41,255 nt of DNA from TMED88 sp964515335 (GTDB lineage: Bacteria; Myxococcota_A; UBA9160; UBA4427): NCBI GenBank assembly GCA_964515335.1, contig CAZETS010000049.1, positions 1 through 41,255 on the forward strand. Reading direction: 5' to 3'. The position numbers were made by a program, and so were the translations under genes. Every line of letters starts with the position of its first letter. Position 1 is the stretch's first letter. Below are positions 1 to 7,405 of this stretch, piece after piece. The notes under the pieces are model-generated. The model was not told where the DNA came from. It did no database searches and saw nothing but the letters and a program-made list of their open reading frames with translations.

Positions 1-203
1 CCTCGGAGAACCGGAGCGATGAGCCGCCGGGGGTGACGATCGGGGTGATCGGGAAGCGGCTCACGGTCCGCAAGATCCTTAGGACGCGATTGGTTCCCCG
101 GAAGCGGGAGCTCTCGCCCTGGCTCGAGCGGTGCTACTGGGGACGGATCCCGACGAGGCGGTTGCCGCAGATCCGGGTCCACCAGGCACGGTTCGCCGTC
201 TAA
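1..203 (+). CDS. C-terminal fragment of an unidentified protein, possibly mobile-element encoded
   Basis: An open frame enters from the left edge (codons in phase from base 3) and ends at TAA 201-203, giving about 66 residues with no start in view. The fragment is very basic, with Arg/Lys-rich stretches and a C-terminus reading HQARFAV. I do not recognise the family. Its last nine codons lie inside a 95-bp sequence that recurs inverted at the far end of the window, so this gene end is present in at least two copies. That favours a transposase or other repeated-element gene, but no catalytic motif is visible here. The overlapping minus-strand frame at 79-264 has no recognisable content and is treated as a shadow. 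Confidence 0.45.
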   Translation, partial: SENRSDEPPGVTIGVIGKRLTVRKILRTRLVPRKRELSPWLERCYWGRIPTRRLPQIRVHQARFAV

Positions 204-268
204 GCGCCGAAACCCACCGCGAATCGACAACTTCGAGTGGTCTTGGGCCCAATCTTCGAGCCACCTCT
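174..268 (+). repeat. 95-bp inverted repeat, left copy
   Basis: Bases 174-268 are identical, as reverse complement, to 41161-41255. The match holds the last codons and stop of the fragment gene plus 65 bp of downstream sequence, and stops abruptly at 268/269. A sharp end downstream of a gene terminus is what the right end of an insertion sequence looks like. The other side of the match is set only by the end of the sequence, so the true repeat may be longer. Confidence 0.9.
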
Positions 269-283
269 CGAATGGTGTGGGGC

Positions 284-997
284 CTACTCGAACTTGTCGC
301 CGCCGCCTCGCCAGAAGAAGGCCACGTTGATGCCCAGGTAGTGATCGCGATGGCTGATCGTCCCGATCGGGATCGTGCCGCCTGCCGACACGTCGGGCAG
401 GAAGTTCCATCCCCACTTGTAGTTGTAGACGCCAGAGATCGTCACCGTGGCGCTGTCACCGGTGTGGAGATTCAAGCCGATCTGCGGCCCGAAGCCGAGC
501 TGGAGATCGGCGTGATCGCCGGCCGTATTGAACAGGCTCGCGTCGTACCAGTCGGCGTTCAGACGCAAATTGGGGCCGAGCCAGAGTCGCATCTGCTCCG
601 AGCGGACCAGCCCGAAGCCGAGCGTCCAGCCGAGCGATCCACCGAGGCCGGTGCCCATGACGGCAGACGACGTCGGATCGGCGTAGAGCGCGGCGTGGAA
701 GCCGATATCGGTTCGCGAGTTGAAGAGTCGGTCGCGCGCGAGATTCGAGTCGAACGCGATGCCGACAGTGACGTCGTTGCGATCAAAGAATTCCGTCGAG
801 AGGCCCGTCAGCGTCAGCGCCAACCCGCGCTCACCGCCCGAGGTGGCGATGTTGCGGCCGTACTCGCCGAAGATTCCGACCCCGGCGAAGGCCGGGCTCG
901 AGAGCGTGACGACGAGCAGCGCCGACGCGACGGCGCCCAGACAGCGGCGCCCACGGCGACGGGTTTGCGAAGCGAGACGGTGCTCATGGTTCGACAT
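284..997 (-). CDS. Secreted outer-membrane beta-barrel-like protein, unknown function
   Basis: The product is 237 aa. I chose the ATG at 997 over an in-frame upstream ATG at 1102 because a GAGGAG ribosome site lies just before it and a signal peptide follows immediately: Arg-rich n-region, hydrophobic stretch, then SSPAFA as a likely cleavage site near residue 38. The mature part is rich in Gly and aromatic residues in alternating patterns such as SGVYNYKWGWNF and GINVAFFWRGGG, typical of amphipathic beta strands of small outer-membrane barrels. No specific family could be named. It may be a small porin or a lipid A-modifying type barrel, but no active-site motif is evident. It diverges from the CBS-domain gene. 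Confidence 0.7.
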   Translation of the reverse strand: MSNHEHRLASQTRRRGRRCLGAVASALLVVTLSSPAFAGVGIFGEYGRNIATSGGERGLALTLTGLSTEFFDRNDVTVGIAFDSNLARDRLFNSRTDIGFHAALYADPTSSAVMGTGLGGSLGWTLGFGLVRSEQMRLWLGPNLRLNADWYDASLFNTAGDHADLQLGFGPQIGLNLHTGDSATVTISGVYNYKWGWNFLPDVSAGGTIPIGTISHRDHYLGINVAFFWRGGGDKFE

Positions 998-1072
998 GCC
1001 TTGATCTCCTCGCTGTAGGGACGAACTTGGCCCCTGGGGGGTGCTCCGATTGCAGTCCATACATCGACCGAT

Positions 1073-1092
1073 GGGAAATTCCCCTTTAGGGG
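1073..1092. promoter_or_regulatory. Nested palindromes in the divergent spacer
   Basis: GGGAAATTCCC (1073-1083) is an 11-bp perfect palindrome overlapped by CCCC-TTTA-GGGG (1081-1092). They sit in the 226-bp spacer between the divergent barrel protein and CBS-domain genes, which otherwise holds no gene. A regulator site serving one or both promoters is plausible. No known operator is assigned. Confidence 0.35.
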
Positions 1093-1223
1093 CATGCGCC
1101 ACAATGTCTGCCGGACTCGCTCGTGCGGGTTTCCCGGTCCGTGCACCGCCCGCGCAGCTGCATTGCTAGATCCCCCAGGAACCTCACAATCTCCCACCCG
1201 TTCGATACACGAAGGAGCGTACC

Positions 1224-1688
1224 ATGCAGGTCAGAGAAGTCATGTCGACCGACCCCGACGTGCTCGTTTCCGGCACGCCACTGCGCGAGCTCGAGACCCG
1301 GCTGATGTCGCATCACGTCGGGGGATTCCCGGTCGTCGACGGCGGCAAGCTCGTCGGCATGGTGACGCGCTCCGACCTGGTGCGAATCCTCGAGGTGGAG
1401 CACACCATCGACGATCAGCTGAGCGATCCGGCCCTCGGCGCGCCCGGAAGCAGCGACGAGGACGCACGCAGCCGGGGGGCGCGCATCGGCGCGAGGCTCG
1501 AGGCGATGACCGTCGCCGACGTGATGGTGCACGACGTCAGCTCCGTCTCCCCCGAGGCGAGCGTTGCCGAAGCCGCGGAGACGATGGTCGAGCGCGGCAT
1601 CCACCGGCTGCCGGTGGTCGACGGCGAACGGCTCGTCGGCATCGTGACGAGCCTCGACCTCGCACGGCTCGTCGCCGACGGGTACTGA
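1224..1688 (+). CDS. Tandem CBS-domain protein
   Basis: A 154-aa protein made almost wholly of two CBS domains (about residues 1-60 and 92-154). Each begins with a V-x-D/E-V-M type strand (VREVMSTD, VADVMVHD) and carries the HHVGGFPVVD or GIHRLPVVD hallmark followed by LVGMVT or LVGIVT. Paired CBS domains bind adenine nucleotides (AMP, ATP, SAM) and usually act as energy or ligand sensors on partner proteins. No enzymatic or DNA-binding domain is attached, so this is a stand-alone CBS protein whose partner is unknown. The start is supported by AAGGAG eight bases upstream. It converges on the P450 gene with an 18-bp gap. Confidence 0.93.
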   Translation: MQVREVMSTDPDVLVSGTPLRELETRLMSHHVGGFPVVDGGKLVGMVTRSDLVRILEVEHTIDDQLSDPALGAPGSSDEDARSRGARIGARLEAMTVADVMVHDVSSVSPEASVAEAAETMVERGIHRLPVVDGERLVGIVTSLDLARLVADGY

Positions 1689-1706
1689 TCGGCCGCAGCC
1701 GCCGCG

Positions 1707-2936
1707 CTACCGCAGCGCCACCTCGAGGCGCTGCAGGCCGCGCAGCAGCATGCTGGGGTGGTGGCGGAAGTCGTTGCCGGGCGCGAGCGCCAGCTCGGGG
1801 AAGCGCTCGAGCATCAGCCAGACGGCCACCGCCGCTTCCTTGCGGGCCAGCGATGCGCCCAGGCAGAAGTGGACGCCCTTGCCGAAGCTCAGGTGCTCGC
1901 GGGCGTTCTCCCGCTCGGCGTCGAAGCGGTCGGGATCCGCGAACACGGCCGGATCCCGGTTGGCGGCCGCGTAGCGGAGCATCAGGAAGCTGCCTTTCGC
2001 GATCTTCTCCCCGCCGAGTTCGACGTCGCGCGCCGCGACCCGCCACATGCCCTGCACCGGGGTCTCCAGACGCAGCGCCTCCTCGACGGCGTTCGGAATC
2101 ACCTGCGGACGCGCGCGCAGCATGGCGAGCTGATCGGGGCTCTGCAGCAGGAACATCAGCGCGGCGGAGATGAGGTTCGTGGAGGTCTCGTTGCCGGCCA
2201 CCAGGAACTGCTGCGCGATGCTCACCACTTCGGCGTCGGAGAGCGGCGTCTCGCCGTCGACCGACGCGTGCACCATGTCGGAGAGCAGGTCGTCGCGCGG
2301 CTCGCGCCGCCTCTCGTCGGCGCGCGCGAGCAGGTATTTCTGCAGCTCGACGACGAGCCGCGCGCACTCGATCTGCTCTTCGCGCGAGATGATGCCGCCG
2401 AGCGGCGCCACCGATGCGTCCGACCAGCGCTTGAAATCGGCCATGTCCGCCCGCGGCACGCCGAGCTGGTCGGCGATGACGGTGAGCGGGAGCGGCACGG
2501 CGAGGTCCGCCACCACGTCGATGCGGTCGCGGTCCGCGAAGCCGTCGACGAGATCGCTGGCGACCTGCGTCACGTACCCGTCCATCTTCTCGACCCGCTG
2601 CGGCGAGAAGGCCTTGTTGACGAGCTTGCGGAAGCGGGTGTGCGAGGGGGGATCGTTGGTGAGCAGCGTGTCGGTCACGGGCACCGGGGCCTCGTCGACC
2701 GCGTTGCGCTCGAGGGCGTCGGCGCCCCCCATGCCGCCCGCCATCGCGGCCGCGAAGCGGCTCGAGAACTTCTCCGGATCGCGCATCGCCTCGACGCAGA
2801 GCGCGTAGGTGCTGACCATGTAGAAGCCCATCGGCGTGCGATAGACGGGCGCCTGCTCGCGCAACGCCGCGTAGTAGGCGAAGGGGCTCTCGGCGACCTC
2901 GGGGTCGAACGGGTCGTACTCGTCGAGCGGCTTCAT
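1707..2936 (-). CDS. Cytochrome P450
   Basis: A 409-aa soluble bacterial class I P450. The heme-binding loop reads FGKGVHFCLGA with Cys358 as thiolate ligand. The I-helix oxygen-activation motif is AGNETS, and the K-helix ExxR is present as EALR. No membrane anchor is present, so the enzyme should be cytosolic and need a ferredoxin and a reductase. The start at 2936 (MKPLDEYD) has GAGGAG seven bases upstream; the longer open frame above it is shadow sequence overlapping the regulator. It diverges from the TetR gene across a 169-bp spacer with a palindromic operator candidate, so it is probably co-regulated with the rightward operon, which encodes a [3Fe-4S]-type ferredoxin. The substrate is unknown. 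Length and sequence style resemble actinobacterial sterol, terpene or fatty-acid CYPs. Confidence 0.96.
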   Translation of the reverse strand: MKPLDEYDPFDPEVAESPFAYYAALREQAPVYRTPMGFYMVSTYALCVEAMRDPEKFSSRFAAAMAGGMGGADALERNAVDEAPVPVTDTLLTNDPPSHTRFRKLVNKAFSPQRVEKMDGYVTQVASDLVDGFADRDRIDVVADLAVPLPLTVIADQLGVPRADMADFKRWSDASVAPLGGIISREEQIECARLVVELQKYLLARADERRREPRDDLLSDMVHASVDGETPLSDAEVVSIAQQFLVAGNETSTNLISAALMFLLQSPDQLAMLRARPQVIPNAVEEALRLETPVQGMWRVAARDVELGGEKIAKGSFLMLRYAAANRDPAVFADPDRFDAERENAREHLSFGKGVHFCLGASLARKEAAVAVWLMLERFPELALAPGNDFRHHPSMLLRGLQRLEVALR

Positions 2937-3020
2937 GGGACGCTCCTCGCGGCCGGGCTCCCGGGGCGACGACCTCGCTCGACCGGGCCGGCGGGTCCTG
3001 CGGCGCCTTTCGTCCTTGTT

Positions 3021-3034
3021 TTTAACGTGTTCAA
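3021..3034. promoter_or_regulatory. Palindromic operator candidate between P450 and TetR genes
   Basis: TTTAACGTGTTCAA is an inverted repeat of the form TTnAACnnGTTnAA. It lies in the only AT-richer patch of the divergent spacer. On the minus strand it overlaps a possible P450 promoter (TTGATT, 16-bp spacer, TTAAAA). It fits the published KstR consensus TnnAACnnGTTnnA. KstR is a TetR-family repressor of sterol catabolism in actinobacteria. The natural ligand-binding candidate is the TetR protein encoded next door. Confidence 0.55.
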
Positions 3035-3105
3035 ATGCTTCAATCAAGCGGCCGCCCCCCCACGAGCCGAGCCGCACGCGCGCAGCCGGGGCGCCGGGAG
3101 CCCCG

Positions 3106-3765
3106 ATGTCCGTCCTCGAGCAGAACATGGCCGCCCGCCGCGAGCGCATCCTCGAGGCCGCGCGGCAGGTGATCGAGCGGGACGGCTTCGAGGGCCTGAC
3201 GATGCGCAGCCTCGCCGACGCCGGCGAAGTCACGGTGCCGACGATCTACAATCTCGTCGGCAACAAGGAGCAGGTGCTGCTCGCCGCCGTCGAGGAGCAG
3301 ACCCGTGGATTCACCTCGGCCCTCGAGCGCGCCCACGGCGACCTGCTCGAAGTCGTCGAGGCGACGGTGCGACAGCTGGTGCGCCGGCCGCGCTACTACC
3401 GGGCGCTGCTCCTCGTGCTGGCGAGCGCCGACCAGGCCGGCGCCGCGCAGCGCTTCGCAGCCCACGCCCTGGGCGACCAGATCGAGCGTGCGCTCGCCGA
3501 GCTCGACGCCGCCGGCGAGCTCGCCGGCTGGGTCGATCGCGACGCGCTCGCCCAGCGCCTGCACGGCCACATCGACCAGGTCGCCATCGAGTGGGCGCGC
3601 GGCTCGCTCACCAACGCTTCCTTCCGCGCGGCCGCGCTCTTCGACGCCGCGCTCACGATGCTGGGCGTCACGTCGGGCGCGAGCCGCGCGCGCTTCGAGC
3701 GCACCGCAACCGACCATCAGGCCGCCGCGCACCGGTCGCGTGCCCCGCGCGGCCGCGCCGCCTGA
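3106..3765 (+). CDS. TetR-family transcriptional regulator
   Basis: A 219-aa protein with an N-terminal TetR helix-turn-helix at about residues 10-57: RERILEAARQVIERDGFEGL, then MRSLADAGEVTVPTIYNLVGNKEQVL. The C-terminal all-helical region should bind the effector. The start at 3106 (MSVLEQN) has GGGAG six bases upstream; the in-frame upstream extension lacks protein-like content. It stops 15 bp before the E1 alpha gene, so regulator and operon are probably co-transcribed, which would give autoregulation. The divergent P450 and the palindrome at 3021-3034 support local control of both directions. The effector cannot be read from sequence. Confidence 0.93.
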   Translation: MSVLEQNMAARRERILEAARQVIERDGFEGLTMRSLADAGEVTVPTIYNLVGNKEQVLLAAVEEQTRGFTSALERAHGDLLEVVEATVRQLVRRPRYYRALLLVLASADQAGAAQRFAAHALGDQIERALAELDAAGELAGWVDRDALAQRLHGHIDQVAIEWARGSLTNASFRAAALFDAALTMLGVTSGASRARFERTATDHQAAAHRSRAPRGRAA

Positions 3766-3780
3766 TCCAGGAGCTCGCCG

Positions 3781-4770
3781 ATGAACCTCAGCCGAGAACA
3801 GCTGCTCGACGCCTACCGCCGCATGAGAATGATCCGCGCCTTCGAGACGCGCCTCGGCGACCTCGTCGCCGCCGGCAAGATGGGCGGATTCATGCACCTC
3901 TACCTGGGCGAGGAGGCCGTCGCGGTCGGCGTCTGCTCACACCTCTCCGAGTCCGACATCGTCACCTCCACCCATCGCGGCCACGGCCACTGCATCGCGA
4001 AGGGGGTCGACGTCCCGGGCATGATGGCCGAGCTGTACGGCCGCGCGACGGGCATCTGCAAGGGCAAGGGCGGATCGATGCACATCGCCGACCTCGACAA
4101 GGGCATGCTCGGCGCGAACGGCATCGTGGGCGCCGGTATCCCGCTGGCGACGGGCGCGGGGCTCTCTGCGAAGCTTCGCCGCTCGGGCGACGTGGCGGTG
4201 GCCTTCTTCGGCGACGGCGCCACCAACCAGGGCGCCTTCCACGAATCGCTCAACATGGCGGCCAACTGGAAGCTGCCCGTGCTCTACGTCGTCGAGAACA
4301 ACGGCTTCGGCGAGTTCACACCGACCGAGTTCGTGATTCCCGTGAAGGACATCGCGGTGCGCGCCGGCTCGTATGCGATGAAGAGCCTGATCGCCGACGG
4401 CATGGACTTCTTCGACGTCTTCGAGAAGACGGGCGAGGCCCTCGAGCACTGTCGCAGCGGCGCCGGTCCGGTGCTGCTCGAGTGCAAGACCTACCGCTTC
4501 GCCGGGCACTTCGTGGGCGATCCGCTGGTATACCGCTCGAAGGAGGAGGCCGAGGACTGGATCCAGAACCGCGATCCCCTCGACCGCTTCGAGCAGCAGG
4601 CCGTCGAAGCCGGGCTCGTCGACGCGGACGACCTGCGCCGCCTCGACCTCGAGGTGCAGGAAGAGCTCGAGGCGGCGGTGGACGCCGCCGAGGCGGCCCC
4701 GATGCCGCCGCTCGCCGAGGTGACGACCGACGTCTACTTCGAGGCCGGCGCCGGGGAGGCGACGCGATGA
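3781..4770 (+). CDS. Thiamine-diphosphate 2-oxoacid/acetoin dehydrogenase, E1 alpha subunit
   Basis: A 329-aa alpha subunit of a heterotetrameric E1. The ThDP/Mg motif starts GDG (144-146, FFGDGATNQGAFHESLN) and closes with the NN pair in VVENNGFGEF. E1 alpha with a separate E1 beta decarboxylates a 2-oxoacid, or cleaves acetoin, and passes the acyl group to lipoamide. Length and the downstream lipoyl-hydrolase fusion fit acetoin dehydrogenase (AcoA type) better than pyruvate dehydrogenase, but several AcoAB-like enzymes have other or unknown substrates. GGAG precedes the ATG. Its stop overlaps the E1 beta start (ATGA). Confidence 0.93.
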   Translation: MNLSREQLLDAYRRMRMIRAFETRLGDLVAAGKMGGFMHLYLGEEAVAVGVCSHLSESDIVTSTHRGHGHCIAKGVDVPGMMAELYGRATGICKGKGGSMHIADLDKGMLGANGIVGAGIPLATGAGLSAKLRRSGDVAVAFFGDGATNQGAFHESLNMAANWKLPVLYVVENNGFGEFTPTEFVIPVKDIAVRAGSYAMKSLIADGMDFFDVFEKTGEALEHCRSGAGPVLLECKTYRFAGHFVGDPLVYRSKEEAEDWIQNRDPLDRFEQQAVEAGLVDADDLRRLDLEVQEELEAAVDAAEAAPMPPLAEVTTDVYFEAGAGEATR

Positions 4771-5774
4771 GCCGCCAGCTGACGCTCGGAGCCGCCATCA
4801 ACGAGGCGATCCACATCGCGATGCAGACCGACCCCACCGTGGTGCTGATGGGCGAGGACGTGGCCGGCGGCGGGGGGCGCGAGGGCGAAGACATCGACGA
4901 GATGGGCGGCGTGCTCGGCACCACGCGCGGTCTCGTGAAGGCCTTCCCCGACCGCGTGCTCGACACGCCGATCAGCGAGATGGGCATGATGGGCACCGGC
5001 GTGGGCGCCGCCGCGACGGGCCTGCGGCCGATCGTCGAACTGATGTTCGTGGACTTCCTCGGCACCTGCCTCGACCCGCTCCTCAACCAGGCCGCCAAGC
5101 TCCGCTACATGCTCGGCGGCAAGGCCCGCATCCCGCTCACCGTGCGCACGGTGACGGGCGCCGGCATGCAGGCCGCCGCCCAGCACAGCCAGTCGCTCTA
5201 CTGGATCACCGCCGGCATTCCGGGCCTCAAGACCGTGATCCCCTCGAACCCGGCCGACGCCAAGGGCCTGCTGCTCGCCGCGATCCGCGACGACAACCCG
5301 GTGGTCTTCTGTGAGCCGAAGCTGGTGCTCGGCGCGCGGGGCGAAGTGCCCGAAGGCGACTACGAGGTGCCGATCGGGAAGGCGAGCCGGCTGCGCGAGG
5401 GCGACGACGTCACGTTGGTCGGCTTCGGCGGCACCGTGCCGATCTGCCAGAAGGCAGCGGCCACGCTCGCCGGGGAAGACGGCATCGAGGCGGACGTGAT
5501 CGACCTGCGCTCGCTGCAGCCTCTCGACGAGGAGGCGATCCTCGCCTCGCTCGAACGCACCGGACGGCTGGTGGTGGTGGACGAGAGCACGCCGCGCTCG
5601 TCGGTGGCGAGCGACGTCGCGGCGCTTTGCGTCGACCGCGGCTTCGACTTCCTCGAGGCGCCCGTCAAGCGCGTGACGGCCCCGCACGGGCCCGTCCCGT
5701 TCAGCCGCCCGCTCGAGCAGGCCTACATACCGTCGGCCGAGCGCGTGGTCGCGGCCGTGCGCGAGCAGGGCTGA
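4767..5774 (+). CDS. Thiamine-diphosphate 2-oxoacid/acetoin dehydrogenase, E1 beta subunit
   Basis: A 335-aa E1 beta (transketolase pyrimidine-binding plus C-terminal domains). Family marks include VVLMGEDVAGGGG near residue 25, the DTPISEMGMMGTGVGAA segment, and PVVFCEPKLVLG before the C-terminal transketolase domain. The start codon overlaps the E1 alpha stop by four bases, so translation is likely coupled and the subunits made in equal amounts. With E1 alpha it should form the alpha2-beta2 decarboxylase that reductively acylates the lipoyl arm of the downstream fusion protein. No E3 (dihydrolipoamide dehydrogenase) is in the window and must be borrowed from elsewhere. Confidence 0.93.
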   Translation: MSRQLTLGAAINEAIHIAMQTDPTVVLMGEDVAGGGGREGEDIDEMGGVLGTTRGLVKAFPDRVLDTPISEMGMMGTGVGAAATGLRPIVELMFVDFLGTCLDPLLNQAAKLRYMLGGKARIPLTVRTVTGAGMQAAAQHSQSLYWITAGIPGLKTVIPSNPADAKGLLLAAIRDDNPVVFCEPKLVLGARGEVPEGDYEVPIGKASRLREGDDVTLVGFGGTVPICQKAAATLAGEDGIEADVIDLRSLQPLDEEAILASLERTGRLVVVDESTPRSSVASDVAALCVDRGFDFLEAPVKRVTAPHGPVPFSRPLEQAYIPSAERVVAAVREQG

Positions 5775-5789
5775 GAGGAGAAGGCAGCA

Positions 5790-7127
5790 GTGGCCGCGCA
5801 GCCGATCGCAATGCCGAGGCTCGGCATGACGATGGAGGAAGGCACGGTCGTGCAGTGGCCGATCGCCGTCGACGCGAAGGTGGCGCGCGGCGTGATCGTG
5901 CTGGTGATCGAAACCGAGAAGGCCGAGAGCGAGATCGAGGCGACCGTGGACGGCGTGCTGCGGCACGTCTACGTCGAGCCGGGCGAGACCGTGCCGTGCG
6001 GTGCGCTGCTGGCCGCCGTCACCGACTCGGCCGACGATCCGTTCGACGCCGACGCGTTCGCGGCCGCCTACGTGCCGCCCGACGGTCCCGCCGCCGAAGC
6101 GGGCGAGCCCGCGCCGGAGACGTCGGCGGCCTCCGAGGCGGCGCCGCGCGCGCGGGCGGGCGGAGGCGGCCGCAAGCCGATCGCTCCGGCGGCGCGCGCC
6201 CTGGCGAAGAAGCTCGGCATCGATCCGAGCGGAATCGACGGCACCGGACCGAACGGCCGCGTCACCAAAGCCGACGTCGAGGCGTTCGCGGCGCGGCGGG
6301 CCGACCTCACCGAGGTCGAGCCCGGCATCGGCCTCGAGGTGCTGCGCGAGGGACACGAGGAGCGAGCGGCGAAGGGCGAGCCGGTGGCCCTGCTGCCGGG
6401 CCTCGGCACCGACGTGTCGGCCTTCGCCCTCTTGACGCCACGACTCGCCACGCACTTCGAGGTGATCGGCGTGAATTCCCGCGGTGTCGGACACTCGGAT
6501 GCCCCGGAAGCCGACTGCTACACGGTCGAGCGGGCGGCCGACGACGTCGCGGCGGTGCTGGGCGGCCCGGCCCACCTGGTGGGCGCGAGCCTCGGTGCGG
6601 CGGTCGCCATCGAGCTGGCGCTGCGCCATCCGGACAGGGTGCGCTCGCTCGTGCTGCTGACGCCGTTCGTCGAGGCCAGGCCACGGCTCGCCGCATTTGC
6701 GCGCGCCTGGCAGCGGGCGCGCGCCGAGGCGTCGCCGGCGGCCGTGGCCGAGATTCTCGCGCCCTGGCTCTTCGGCGACGCCCTGCTCGGCGACGCGGCG
6801 GCGCGCGAGCGCGTGCTGCGCGGCCTCGCCCAGACGGTGCAGCGCACCTCCGCCGACACGCTGGCCCGCCAGGCGGCTGGCCTGCAGGCGTGGTCGGGCT
6901 CGCGCGCGGGCGATCTCTCGGATCTGTCCGCGCCCACCCTCGTGCTCGCCGGCGGCGACGACCTGCTCGTGCCGGACGCCGCCTCGGTGGCGGCCGCGAT
7001 TCCCAACGCCAAGTGCGAGGTGCTGCCGGGCTGCGGGCACGCCCTCGCGATCGACGGCGCCGACGACGTCGCCCTGCGGATCCTCGCCCACCTGAAAGAT
7101 GCAAGCCACGGAGCACGATCGACATGA
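5790..7127 (+). CDS. Lipoyl domain, E3-binding domain and alpha/beta-hydrolase fusion (AcoC-like)
   Basis: A 445-aa protein starting at GTG with AGGAG upstream. Residues 1-80 form a biotinyl/lipoyl domain with the lipoylation lysine K44 in ETEKAES. After an Ala/Pro/Glu linker (about 85-130), residues 132-170 form a peripheral subunit-binding domain (APAARALAKKLGID, GTGPNGRVTKADVEAF). The rest is an alpha/beta hydrolase: nucleophile S267 in GASLG, Asp near 388 in AGGDDLLVPD, and H417 in GCGHAL. The normal E2 catalytic acyltransferase domain is absent. This architecture is known from acetoin dehydrogenase E2 (AcoC), where the hydrolase-fold domain takes the place of the acyltransferase. Its stop overlaps the next ATG (ATGA). 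Confidence 0.9.
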   Translation: MAAQPIAMPRLGMTMEEGTVVQWPIAVDAKVARGVIVLVIETEKAESEIEATVDGVLRHVYVEPGETVPCGALLAAVTDSADDPFDADAFAAAYVPPDGPAAEAGEPAPETSAASEAAPRARAGGGGRKPIAPAARALAKKLGIDPSGIDGTGPNGRVTKADVEAFAARRADLTEVEPGIGLEVLREGHEERAAKGEPVALLPGLGTDVSAFALLTPRLATHFEVIGVNSRGVGHSDAPEADCYTVERAADDVAAVLGGPAHLVGASLGAAVAIELALRHPDRVRSLVLLTPFVEARPRLAAFARAWQRARAEASPAAVAEILAPWLFGDALLGDAAARERVLRGLAQTVQRTSADTLARQAAGLQAWSGSRAGDLSDLSAPTLVLAGGDDLLVPDAASVAAAIPNAKCEVLPGCGHALAIDGADDVALRILAHLKDASHGARST

Positions 7128-7405
7128 AGCTTCGTCATTCTCTCACCCACGCCACCTACGAGACGCGCGACGACGGCACCGTCGTGGTCGAGACGCCGGA
7201 CGGCAAGAGCGGCGTGTTCCGCGCGAACGGCGCCTGGGTGAGCGGCGAGCTGCGCGAGGCCGACCCGCACTTGCTCGGATTCATCGCCGGCCCGCAACCC
7301 ACGCGACGGGGCCCGACGGCCGAGACGCCCGCCGCCGGCGCCGGCCCGGCGGTCCCGCCAGACCTCACCCGAACATCCCAAACGAACGACGAAGGAGCGA
7401 GAGAA
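7124..7405 (+). CDS. Small unstopped ORF running in frame into the SDR gene
   Basis: An ATG overlapping the fusion-gene stop opens a frame of coding-type composition (G/C third positions to about 7365). It encodes a compact 60-residue segment, MKLRHSLTHATYETRDDG onward, with beta-strand-like VVVETPDGKSGVFRANG, then a Pro/Ala-rich tail. There is no stop before the SDR start 282 bp later, in the same frame. Translation from here would give a 346-aa fusion. The last dozen codons before the SDR look non-coding, with A in third positions. So either a stop was lost or a two-start gene makes long and short SDR forms. I do not recognise the segment. Confidence 0.45.

Noticed and set aside
4734..7109. 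A 791-codon minus-strand frame opposite the E1 beta and lipoyl-hydrolase genes
   Set aside because: The plus strand holds motif-complete genes; the antisense product is His/Arg/Gly-rich and without family features.
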